From: DATEHQ01 sp035279525
Lineage (GTDB): Bacteria; Chloroflexota; Dormibacteria; Dormibacterales; Dormibacteraceae
Direction: 5' to 3'
NCBI GenBank assembly: GCA_035279525.1
Contig: DATEHQ010000100.1
Location: 62,001 to 126,000 of the forward strand
DNA: 64,000 nt
A program made the translations under genes and the position numbers. This document shows positions 53,521 through 60,828 of this stretch, one piece after another (the first letter of the stretch is position 1; each line of letters starts with the position of its first letter). Below the pieces are notes generated by a model. It searched no databases. It was not told the DNA's origin and saw only the letters and a program-made list of their open reading frames with translations.

Positions 53521-54061
53521 CGAGGAGGACGACGGCCAGGCCGCCGGCGCCGATGTCGCGCACGATCGTCTCGAGCAGGGGAAGGTTGCTGCCCAGCACG
53601 TAGCCTGCGGTACCGATGGCGGTGGCCCAGGCCAGGCCGCCGATCGCGCTGAACACCTGGAAGCGCCAGAACGGCATGTGGGACATGCCGGCCAGCATCG
53701 AGGCCCACGTCCTCAAGCCGAGGATGAATCGCGCGGCAAGGATCGATGCGTCGCCGTAGCGAGTGAAGAAGAGCTCCGCACGCGCGATGTGCTCGGGCCG
53801 GATGTGCAGGACGCTGCCGAAGCGCTCGACGAAAGGCCGTCCGCCACGATGCCCCAGCCAGTAGCCGATGTCCGCGCCGGCGGTGGCTCCGAGAAAGCCG
53901 AACAGGATCACGAGGACGAGGGAGTGATGGCGCGCCGCCGCCCACGCCCCCGCTGCCAGCAGCAGCGTCTCGCCGGGGAACGGCACCCCCGCGCTCTCGA
54001 TCAGGATTCCCAGCCCGGCCGAGGGATAGCCGAGCACGTCGACGATCCGGGTCCAGTCCAA
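53462..54061 (-). CDS. dedA: DedA-family membrane protein
   Basis: 199 residues from TTG 54061 (minus). Short N-terminus, then the DedA/SNARE-assoc pattern: ESAGVPFPGETLLLAAGAWAA, FLGATAGADIGYWLGHRGGRPFVERFG and FTRYGDASILAARFILGLRTWASMLAGMSHMPFWRFQVFSAIGGLAWA. Proposed to flip or transport undecaprenyl phosphate or other lipids. Divergent from thrS; convergent and overlapping with the MFS gene by 59 bases. Confidence 0.9.
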   Translation of the reverse strand: MDWTRIVDVLGYPSAGLGILIESAGVPFPGETLLLAAGAWAAARHHSLVLVILFGFLGATAGADIGYWLGHRGGRPFVERFGSVLHIRPEHIARAELFFTRYGDASILAARFILGLRTWASMLAGMSHMPFWRFQVFSAIGGLAWATAIGTAGYVLGSNLPLLETIVRDIGAGGLAVVLLVIAALVLLARRRARAVRSR

Positions 54062-54068
54062 AGTGCTT

Positions 54069-54086
54069 CATATACTGAGTGACCCA
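54069..54086. promoter_or_regulatory. Bidirectional AT-rich -10 region between dedA and thrS
   Basis: TATACT (54071-54076) lies 10 bases before the thrS ATG at 54087. On the other strand TATATG (54074-54069) lies 7 bases before the dedA TTG at 54061. Only 25 bases separate the two starts, so one AT-rich patch may serve both directions, giving near-leaderless transcripts. There is no -35 match. Confidence 0.5.
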
Positions 54087-55850
54087 ATGCCCGACTACGG
54101 CGACCACGATGCAGGCGACGATCCGCTGAACGTGATGCGGCATTCGACCGCGCACCTGCTGGCGGCCGCGGTGACCGAGCTCTACCCGGACGCGAAGTAC
54201 GGCATCGGACCACCCGTGCAGGACGGCTTCTACTACGACTTCGATTTCGGCAAACCGATCTCCGAGGCGGACCTGCCCGCCATCGAGTCACGCATGCGCC
54301 GGATCGTGCAGGAAGACCGCCTGTTCGTGCACGAGGTCCTTTCTCGCGAGCAGGCGATGGAAGAGTTCGCGAAGCGCAAGCAGGACTACAAGCTCGAGCT
54401 GATCGCCGACAAGGTCGAGGGTGACGACGTGAGCGTGTACCGCACAGGCGAGTTTCTCGACCTGTGCCGCGGGCCGCATGTGCGGTCGACCCGCGACCTC
54501 AAGGCGTTCAAGCTGCTTCGCGCCGCCGGCGCGTACTGGCGCGGAGACGAGAAGAGGCCCCAGCTGACCCGCATCTATGGGACGGCGTGGATGACCCCGA
54601 GGGAGCTGGACGACTACCTCAAGTTCCTCGAAGAGGCCGAGAAGCGCGACCACAAGAAGCTCGGCAAGGAGCTCAAGCTCTTCACGCTCGACGAACGCCT
54701 GGGCCTGGGGCAGGTCGTGTGGTTGCCCGACGGAGCGACGATCCGGCGTGAGCTGGAGCGCTGGATCGTGGACGAAGAGCTCAAGCGCGGCTACCGGCAT
54801 GTCATCACGCCTCACCTCGCCAAGCTCGACCTCTACCGGCAGAGCGGCCACTGGGAGCTCTTCCACGACACGATGTTCCCGCCCATGCGGTTCGAGGATG
54901 GTGAGGAGCTCGAGCTCCGCCCGATGAACTGCCCGCACCACATCGTCGTCTACTCGCACGACCTGCACAGCTATCGGGACCTGCCGCTCCGTATCGCCGA
55001 GCTCGGTCAGAACTACAGGCTCGAAAAGTCGGGCGAGCTGGCGGGCATGATCCGCGTCCGGTCCTTCACCCTCAACGACGCGCACATCTTCTGCACGCCC
55101 GACCAGGTCGTCGGCGAGGTGCGAGGCGCGATCGAGCTCGCGAATCATTTCATGTCGGTGCTCGGTGTCGAGGACTACTGGTACCGCCTTTCGGTGCGCG
55201 ACAACGTCAAGACGAAATGGGCGGGCTCAGACGAGGAGTGGGAGAGCGCCGAGGCGATGCTCAAGGAGGCGCTGGAGAGCCTCAACCTCCCTTACAGGGT
55301 CGGTGTGGGAGAAGCCGCGTTCTACGGGCCGAAGATCGACTTTCAGGTTCGCGACGCGCTGCGGCGCGAGTTCACCAACAACACCGTGCAGGTCGACTAC
55401 CAGCTGCCGAAGAAGTTCGACCTCGAGTACGTCGCGGAGGACGGGTCGCGGCAGCGCCCGGTCCTGGTGCACCGCGGCGCCTTCGGCGCCTTCGAGCGCA
55501 TGACCGCCTTCCTGATCGAGCAGTACGCCGGGGCGTTTCCCACCTGGCTGCACCCGCTGCAGGTGATGGTCATCCCGATCACCGACGCGCAGCGTGAGTA
55601 CGCGCAAAACGTGGTCGATCGGTTGAGGGCGCTGCGGCTGCGGGTCGAGCTGGACGACCGGTCGGAGCGCATGCAGCGCAAGATCCGTGACGCGCAGGCG
55701 CGCAAGGTGCCCTACATGGCAATCGTGGGCGCGAAGGAGGCCGAGGCGGGTCACGTCAACGTCCGGGATCGCGCGGGAAACCAGGTCGACACGCCCCTGG
55801 ATTCGTTTGCGATCATGCTCGCGACCGAGGTCGCCGAGCGCCGCCGCTGA
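54087..55850 (+). CDS. thrS: Threonyl-tRNA synthetase lacking the N-terminal TGS domain
   Basis: 587 residues from ATG 54087, placed by the -10 box 10 bases upstream (a GTG at 54063 is also in frame). The protein begins directly with the editing domain (DPLNVMRHSTAHLLAAAVTELYPDAKYGIGPP), so the usual ~60-residue TGS domain is absent. Catalytic zinc ligands: Cys in RPMNCPHHI with later His residues. Class II motif 2 (GELAGMIRVRSFTLNDAHIFCTPDQ) and a C-terminal anticodon domain (PLQVMVIPITDAQREYAQNV). Confidence 0.95.
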   Translation: MPDYGDHDAGDDPLNVMRHSTAHLLAAAVTELYPDAKYGIGPPVQDGFYYDFDFGKPISEADLPAIESRMRRIVQEDRLFVHEVLSREQAMEEFAKRKQDYKLELIADKVEGDDVSVYRTGEFLDLCRGPHVRSTRDLKAFKLLRAAGAYWRGDEKRPQLTRIYGTAWMTPRELDDYLKFLEEAEKRDHKKLGKELKLFTLDERLGLGQVVWLPDGATIRRELERWIVDEELKRGYRHVITPHLAKLDLYRQSGHWELFHDTMFPPMRFEDGEELELRPMNCPHHIVVYSHDLHSYRDLPLRIAELGQNYRLEKSGELAGMIRVRSFTLNDAHIFCTPDQVVGEVRGAIELANHFMSVLGVEDYWYRLSVRDNVKTKWAGSDEEWESAEAMLKEALESLNLPYRVGVGEAAFYGPKIDFQVRDALRREFTNNTVQVDYQLPKKFDLEYVAEDGSRQRPVLVHRGAFGAFERMTAFLIEQYAGAFPTWLHPLQVMVIPITDAQREYAQNVVDRLRALRLRVELDDRSERMQRKIRDAQARKVPYMAIVGAKEAEAGHVNVRDRAGNQVDTPLDSFAIMLATEVAERRR

Positions 55851-55855
55851 CGGCC

Positions 55856-56401
55856 CTAGCTGTCGAGCTTCACCTGGATCTCGGTGTGCTGTCCTCGTCC
55901 CAGCAGATTGATCACGCCCACGGTGGCGGGTCGGGAGACGCGCTGAAACTGGATCTGACCGGTGGTCGGATCGTTGCCCGTGATCGTCCAATCCCCCGAG
56001 TTCAGGTGGCTCGTGTAGAACGAGGTGACCGCTGAAACGTCGTCGTTCGACTCGAGTGTCATCGTGCACTCGTGGGTGTCGCCCTGCGCAACACCCGTAC
56101 CGACGAAATTGTTCTCGCTCGCGACGGTCGCGCCGGAGTATTGCGGAAAGTCCGATGGCAGGCACGCGAATCCGCCGTGCTGGAAGTTGTTGACCAGCGA
56201 AACAAGTCCGAAAGCTCCGGCCACCCCGACGATCACGACGAGCAGGAGGCAGCCGCCCCCGAGCCACCACATCCAGGCTCGAGAACGTGGAGGCGGAGGC
56301 TCCGGCGACATCTGGGGCCTCGAGGGAATCCAGCGCATCCCGTCCCAGCGCCACATGCCATCGGGCGAGAGCTGCCCAGGTGCCGGCTGCTGCGTCGACA
56401 T
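55856..56401 (-). CDS. Membrane protein with DUF2510-like N-terminus and secreted domain
   Basis: 181 residues. The cytosolic N-terminus holds a tryptophan-rich DUF2510-like segment (SPDGMWRWDGMRWIP) and a Pro-rich linker. One membrane helix (~43-70) is followed by an outer domain with two cysteines (AFGLVSLVNNF, then FACLPSDFPQYSG and HECTMTLES). The function is not recognised. It is convergent with thrS (5-base gap) and follows the lipoprotein gene on the same strand by 21 bases. Confidence 0.75.
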   Translation of the reverse strand: MSTQQPAPGQLSPDGMWRWDGMRWIPSRPQMSPEPPPPRSRAWMWWLGGGCLLLVVIVGVAGAFGLVSLVNNFQHGGFACLPSDFPQYSGATVASENNFVGTGVAQGDTHECTMTLESNDDVSAVTSFYTSHLNSGDWTITGNDPTTGQIQFQRVSRPATVGVINLLGRGQHTEIQVKLDS

Positions 56402-56422
56402 CGGCCTACGTTGCCGGCCCGG

Positions 56423-57589
56423 TCAAAGGGCTCCCGGGATGCGGCCGGCGCAGTCACCCTGCGCGGCGGCCGGCACGACCTTGCCGGTGGTGGTGTCGGC
56501 CACGCTCGGCTGGCGCTGCACGTCTCCGCCCGCCAGGAGGTGCGTGTCGTCGATCCAGCCGCAGGCGGTCAGGCGCACCGCAACGTTGGATGGATTGAGC
56601 ACAGTGTTGGTGCTCGATTCGAAGGCGATCTGAGAGCCGTCCGGGGAGATCTGCGCCGGCGAATAGCCAGCCAGGGCCGTCGCCCGCGCCCTGGTCGACG
56701 TCCACGTGAAGACCACCGCCTGCGCGCTCGTCTCGCACAGGACGCCACCGGGTGAGGGCGGGCCGCTGGGCAGGCAGCCCGAGCCGCCCACCACGAAACG
56801 CCGTGCGGCGTTGGCCGGGTCGACCACGTGGTACTCCTGCGGACCGCAGCAGCCGGGACCTCCGCCCGCCGTGCAGGTGGGCACCCTGGCCACGACCAGG
56901 TTTCCGGCGTGCCATCCGACAGGCCACACGGTGTAAGACCCGCTCTCGCTGAAGATCTCGTTCTTGGCGCCCCCCGGCTGCAGGTCGTCGATGAAGAGCC
57001 TTGTGGCGGCGCCCCCGGCCTGGTAGTCGATCACGGCGACGGCCATCTTCGATCCGTCAGGGGTCACCGCGAACACGCTGCGGGTGGAGGGGCCGATGGG
57101 CAGCGTGTACACGGCGCGAACCCTCGTGTCGTTCGGGCCGATCATCTTCACGGCGCCCTTGGCGTCCATGAAGTACGCATGGGTGTCGCTCGTGCTCAGC
57201 GGATAGGGGGCGATGCCCGCTGCCTGGCCGGCGCATGTCGGCGAGACGGGGTTCGAGGCCTGCGCGCCGGCGACCACCTTGCCGTCGACCCCCACCAGGG
57301 CCACCGAGTAGTTCGCACCGGTGAAGGGGCCCGCGAGCACGCCGTACGAACCGGTGACCGCAGGTGGCGCCGTGCTCGGAGAGGCGGCGGGCGAACCCGT
57401 GGTCGGCGGCGTGGCGGAGCTCGCCGTGGGGGAGGTGGCTGACGAGGCGCGGGCGACGGGCGTGGTGAAGTGCGCGTTTCCGGATGCCGGGGCGCCGCCG
57501 CAGCCGGCCACGGCGAGCCAGGCCGTCAGCGGCACGACCAGGTGTCTGAGTGCTGGCGCCGCCCATGGCGTTCTCGTCAGCAAGGCCAT
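56423..57589 (-). CDS. Predicted lipoprotein with beta-propeller-like domain
   Basis: 388 residues from ATG 57589; an earlier in-frame ATG at 57622 is an alternative. Signal with lipobox (HLVVPLTAWLAVAGC, Cys 30), then a Thr/Ser/Ala/Pro linker (~50-85) and a domain of repeated short strands with WD-like turns (SVFAVTPDGSKMAVAVIDYQAGG, SPAQISPDGSQIAFES), consistent with a TolB-like propeller. Cysteine-rich insert (CTAGGGPGCCGP). Substrate or partner unknown. On the minus strand, with the membrane protein 21 bases downstream. Confidence 0.75.
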   Translation of the reverse strand: MALLTRTPWAAPALRHLVVPLTAWLAVAGCGGAPASGNAHFTTPVARASSATSPTASSATPPTTGSPAASPSTAPPAVTGSYGVLAGPFTGANYSVALVGVDGKVVAGAQASNPVSPTCAGQAAGIAPYPLSTSDTHAYFMDAKGAVKMIGPNDTRVRAVYTLPIGPSTRSVFAVTPDGSKMAVAVIDYQAGGAATRLFIDDLQPGGAKNEIFSESGSYTVWPVGWHAGNLVVARVPTCTAGGGPGCCGPQEYHVVDPANAARRFVVGGSGCLPSGPPSPGGVLCETSAQAVVFTWTSTRARATALAGYSPAQISPDGSQIAFESSTNTVLNPSNVAVRLTACGWIDDTHLLAGGDVQRQPSVADTTTGKVVPAAAQGDCAGRIPGAL

Positions 57590-57706
57590 CGGAACTGTAC
57601 TTGGCAACGCCACTCTGCGCATACGGTTACGTTTCCGGTACCATCCACGCTCTGAAGCAGGGCGCCCGCCCTCACCCTCAGGGCCGAGCTCGAATGGGTA
57701 CAGAAG

Positions 57707-57736
57707 CGGACGGCCTGTGCTGTCCGTTTTGTTTTT
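57707..57736 (+). terminator. Intrinsic terminator (attenuator) in the infC leader
   Basis: CGGACGGC (57707-57714), loop CTGT, GCTGTCCG (57719-57726): eight pairs including one G-U, followed by TTTTGTTTTT. It lies about 90 bases before infC on the sense strand. The upstream gene runs the other way, so this hairpin cannot end a gene entering from the left; it must act within the infC transcript. infC-rpmI-rplT leaders commonly carry attenuators or L20-responsive leaders. Confidence 0.75.
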
Positions 57737-57813
57737 GCCGGTTGAAAGTGCGCCGTGTGCGTGCCCGGCGTGGAGGAATAGAGCAACCCTGAATTTGGCC
57801 GAGGTAGCGTCTC

Positions 57814-58359
57814 ATCTCGTTTAAAGAGCTAAGAATCAACGATCAGATCCGCAGCAACGAAGTGCGGCTGATCGATGACCAGAACAACCAGCTTGGCGTG
57901 CTGTCTCTTGACGCCGCGCTTCGCATCGCGAACGAGAAAGGGCTCGACCTCGTGGAGGTGGCGCCGCAAGCGCAACCGCCGGTCTGCCGCTTGATGGACT
58001 ACGGACGCTACAAGTTCGAGACCGTCAAGCGCGAGAAGGATCAGCGGCGCAAGCAGAACGTCATCAAGCTGAAGGAGATGAAGCTCCGCCCGAAAGTGGC
58101 AGAACATGATTTCCAGACCAAGTTCAAGGGTTTGCGGCAGTTCCTCGAGGCAGGCGAAAAGGTAAAGGTGACGATCATGTTCAGAGGCCGCGAGATGGTC
58201 CATCAGGACATCGGGAGGAAGATCCTCGACCGGGTGGCGGACGACGCGCGCCCGTTCGCGGTGGTCGAGCGCCAGCCCCTGCTCGAAGGCAAGAACCTCT
58301 TCATGATCCTGGCACCGAGCCGGCAGAGCCCGGTGAAGGAGACCGCGACCAGTGCCTAA
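57814..58359 (+). CDS. infC: Translation initiation factor IF-3, apparent ATC start codon
   Basis: 181 residues. The conserved IF3 N-terminus (RINDQIRSNEVRLIDDQNNQLGVLSLDAAL) begins upstream of the first conventional start (GTG 57862). In-frame upstream is closed by TAG at 57805-57807. Between them only ATC 57814 gives the full N-terminus, and it has GAGG (57801-57804) nine bases before it. infC in E. coli uses AUU as part of IF3 autoregulation, so an ATC start is plausible. The C-terminal domain is canonical (GREMVHQDIGRKILDRVADDARPF). It overlaps rpmI. Confidence 0.9.
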   Translation: MSFKELRINDQIRSNEVRLIDDQNNQLGVLSLDAALRIANEKGLDLVEVAPQAQPPVCRLMDYGRYKFETVKREKDQRRKQNVIKLKEMKLRPKVAEHDFQTKFKGLRQFLEAGEKVKVTIMFRGREMVHQDIGRKILDRVADDARPFAVVERQPLLEGKNLFMILAPSRQSPVKETATSA

Positions 58360-58546
58360 GCTCAAAACCCAGAAGGGCATCGCGAAGCGCGTCCGTGTCA
58401 CGCGGAACGGCAAGCTGGTCCGGCGCAACTCATGGACGAGCCACCGCCTTCACCAGAAGTCGAAACAGCACAAGCGCAAGGACCACACCGAGCAGCCGGT
58501 CTCGAAAGCTGATCGGAAGATCGTGCGCAGGGCGCTCGGGGTCTAG
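58352..58546 (+). CDS. rpmI: 50S ribosomal protein L35
   Basis: 64 residues from GTG 58352. Basic L35: PKLKTQKGIAKRVRVTRNGKLVRRNSWTSHRLHQKSKQ and the C-terminal KADRKIVRRALG. Standard infC-rpmI-rplT order; it overlaps infC by 8 bases. Confidence 0.95.
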   Translation: MPKLKTQKGIAKRVRVTRNGKLVRRNSWTSHRLHQKSKQHKRKDHTEQPVSKADRKIVRRALGV

Positions 58547-58549
58547 CGG

Positions 58550-58903
58550 ATGGCACGGATCAAGCGCGGCGTACCCGCGCATCGCCGCCACAAGTCGATC
58601 CTGGATCGCGCCAAGGGCTTCCGGCTCTCCAAGAAGCTGCTCTTCCGACCTGCCAACGAGGCGGTCCTTCACGCCCTCGCGTACGCGTATCGCGACAGGC
58701 GCCGGCGCAAGCGCGAGATGCGCCAGCTCTGGATCGCTCGGATCAACGCCGCTTCGAGGCAGTCGGGACTGCCGTACAACAAGCTGATGCACGGCCTTCG
58801 CCAGGCCGGAGTGGAGATCGACCGCAAAGTGCTGGCTGACCTGGCCGTGCGCGACAGCGGTTCCTTTGCCCGGCTGGTGGAGGTTGCGAAAAACAACCTT
58901 TAG
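58550..58903 (+). CDS. rplT: 50S ribosomal protein L20
   Basis: 117 residues, ATG 58550. Conserved L20: RIKRGVPAHRRHKSILDRAKGFR and YRDRRRRKREMRQLWIARINAASRQSGLPYNKLMHGLRQAGVEIDRKVLADLA. L20 represses its own operon in several bacteria by binding the leader, which fits the attenuator found upstream of infC. Confidence 0.97.
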   Translation: MARIKRGVPAHRRHKSILDRAKGFRLSKKLLFRPANEAVLHALAYAYRDRRRRKREMRQLWIARINAASRQSGLPYNKLMHGLRQAGVEIDRKVLADLAVRDSGSFARLVEVAKNNL

Positions 58904-58937
58904 AGCTCGATCGCAACCCAGTCGTGGGATCGACGCC

Positions 58938-59687
58938 GTGCCGCGCCCGACCTCTGACCAGCTGATCAGCAGCCCGGACAACGAGGTCGTTCGCCGCTTC
59001 AAGCGACTCGCCCACCGGCGCGAGCCAGGTCTTGTCCTCCTGGAAGGTCCGCGCGTGCTCGAGGCGGCGAAGGCGGCGGGCCTTGCCTTCGACCTGATCG
59101 CCGTGCGTGATGGCGACAAGCTTCCCTTCCATGCTCCGTCGCGCGTGACGCTGACCGCCGGCGCGTTCCGTGCCGCCACCCAGACCGTCACGCCGCAGGG
59201 CGTGATCGCCATCGCGCGGGTGCAGGAGTCCGATCCCGCGTCCGCCCTTGAGGCGTCGCGTCGCGCGCGCTGGCCCCTCATCGTGCTCGACGGCGTACAG
59301 GACCCCGGCAACGTCGGCGCGATCTGCCGCACCGCGGCCGCCGCGGGCGCACCCGCGATCGCGGCGCTTCCCGGGACCGCGGACCCTTACTCACCCAAGG
59401 CCGTTCGTGCATCGGCGGGAAACGTCTTCAGGCTCAAGGTGGCGCGAGCCTCTTGGAGCGACCTGGAAGGGCTCGACGGGTACGGCGCGTCGGCGGCGGG
59501 CGGAGCGCCGCTGGCCGAGGCGCCGATAGAGTCTGCGGGGATGATCGTGCTGGGCAGCGAAGCACACGGCCTTTCGCGGCGAGACCTGAAGCTGGTGACC
59601 GTCCCGCTGACAGAGGGCGTCGAGTCCCTCAACGTCGCCGCGGCCGCGGCCGTCGTCCTGTTCGAGATCCGGCGGAGGCTCGAGTAG
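58938..59687 (+). CDS. TrmH/SpoU-family RNA 2'-O-methyltransferase
   Basis: 249 residues from GTG 58938. N-terminal substrate-binding domain (DNEVVRRFKRLAHRREPGLVLLEGPRVLEAA) and SPOUT knot with motifs LDGVQDPGNVGAICRTAAAAGA, MIVLGSEAHGLSRRDL and the final SLNVAAAAAVVLFEI. Methylates tRNA or 23S rRNA; the target is not defined. A SpoU gene between rplT and pheS is common in Terrabacteria. It overlaps pheS by one base. Confidence 0.93.
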   Translation: MPRPTSDQLISSPDNEVVRRFKRLAHRREPGLVLLEGPRVLEAAKAAGLAFDLIAVRDGDKLPFHAPSRVTLTAGAFRAATQTVTPQGVIAIARVQESDPASALEASRRARWPLIVLDGVQDPGNVGAICRTAAAAGAPAIAALPGTADPYSPKAVRASAGNVFRLKVARASWSDLEGLDGYGASAAGGAPLAEAPIESAGMIVLGSEAHGLSRRDLKLVTVPLTEGVESLNVAAAAAVVLFEIRRRLE

Positions 59688-60715
59688 TGACGACGTTCGG
59701 CGAGCTTGCGGGGATGACGGGACAGGCCGAAATCGATTTGCAGGCAGCCCAGAACGAGGCGGACCTCGATGCCGTGCGCATCAAATATCTCGGACGCAAA
59801 GGAGCGCTTTCGGAGCAGCTTCGCGGCATCGCGGACCTGCCCCCCGAGGATCGCAAGAAGCTCGGTGAGGCGGCAAATGGATTCAAGAGTTGGCTCACGA
59901 ATGCGCTCGAGGCACGCCGCGCATCGCTCGAAGCAGATCGAATGGCCGACATCGCGGAGACGGAGGCGATCGACATCACGTTCCCCGGTCCGCCGCCAGG
60001 GCGGGGACACATCCACGTCCTGACCCAGGTGAGGCGGCAGATCGAGACCGTGCTCGAGAGCCTGGGCTACCAGGTCGAGCTCGGGCCAGAGGTCGAGACG
60101 GAGTGGTACAACTTCGAGGCGCTGAACATCTCGGCCGGCCACCCGGCGCGAGAGAACTGGGACTCGTTTTACTTCAGCCCGGAGCTTCTTCTGCGCGCGC
60201 ACACGTCACCTGTGCAGATCCGCGCCATGCAGCGGATCAAGGAACCGCCCATCTACATCATCACGCCGGGGCGCTGCTACCGTCGCGATGCGCCCGAGGC
60301 GACACGGCTCCCGTGCTTCAGCCAGGTCGAAGGTCTCGCCGTGGACAGGGCCCTCACCGTCGGCGACATGAAGGGCACGCTGCTCTACATGATCCAGTCG
60401 CTGTACGGCACGGAGCGCAAGGTCCGGGTGCGGCCGAGCTACTTCCCCTTCACCGAGCCGAGCTTCGAGTTCGACGTTTCGTGCGGCATCTGCGGCGGCC
60501 TCGGCTGCAAGAGCTGCCGGCACAAAGGGTGGCTGGAGGTTGGCGGCTGCGGCATGGTCCATCCGCAGGTGCTCCGCAACGGCGGAATCGACCCCGCCCG
60601 GTGGAACGGCTACGCGTGGGGTTTCGGGATCGAGCGCATGGCGATGCTGAAGCACGACGTGGACGACATCCGCCTGTTCTACGAGCCGGACCTGCGCTTT
60701 CTGGAGCAGTTCTAG
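59687..60715 (+). CDS. pheS: Phenylalanyl-tRNA synthetase alpha subunit
   Basis: 342 residues from GTG 59687, which shares its first base with the preceding stop. Coiled N-terminal domain and class II core: GHIHVLTQVRRQIETVLESLGYQVELGPEVETEWYNFEALNI, HPARENWDSFYF, a GRCYRRDAPEATRLPCFSQVEGLAVDR block, PSFEFDVSCGICGGLGCKSCRHKGW (a four-Cys cluster seen in a subset of PheS) and GFGIERMAML. Partner of PheT in a heterotetramer. Confidence 0.96.
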   Translation: MTTFGELAGMTGQAEIDLQAAQNEADLDAVRIKYLGRKGALSEQLRGIADLPPEDRKKLGEAANGFKSWLTNALEARRASLEADRMADIAETEAIDITFPGPPPGRGHIHVLTQVRRQIETVLESLGYQVELGPEVETEWYNFEALNISAGHPARENWDSFYFSPELLLRAHTSPVQIRAMQRIKEPPIYIITPGRCYRRDAPEATRLPCFSQVEGLAVDRALTVGDMKGTLLYMIQSLYGTERKVRVRPSYFPFTEPSFEFDVSCGICGGLGCKSCRHKGWLEVGGCGMVHPQVLRNGGIDPARWNGYAWGFGIERMAMLKHDVDDIRLFYEPDLRFLEQF

Positions 60716-60828
60716 ACGCCAGTGAAGTGGCAATCGTGTCATCTGCCGAGTACACAGATACCGAGCGACTCTCTTGTTCTCTCGCGAACCGTGGCCGGCC
60801 CCGGGAAAGGTAGGGTCATTTAAGCCGC

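Noticed and set aside
52137..53603. 488-residue forward frame overlapping the MFS gene
   Set aside because: It is an out-of-phase copy of the MFS gene with Arg/Pro-rich sequence and no motif.
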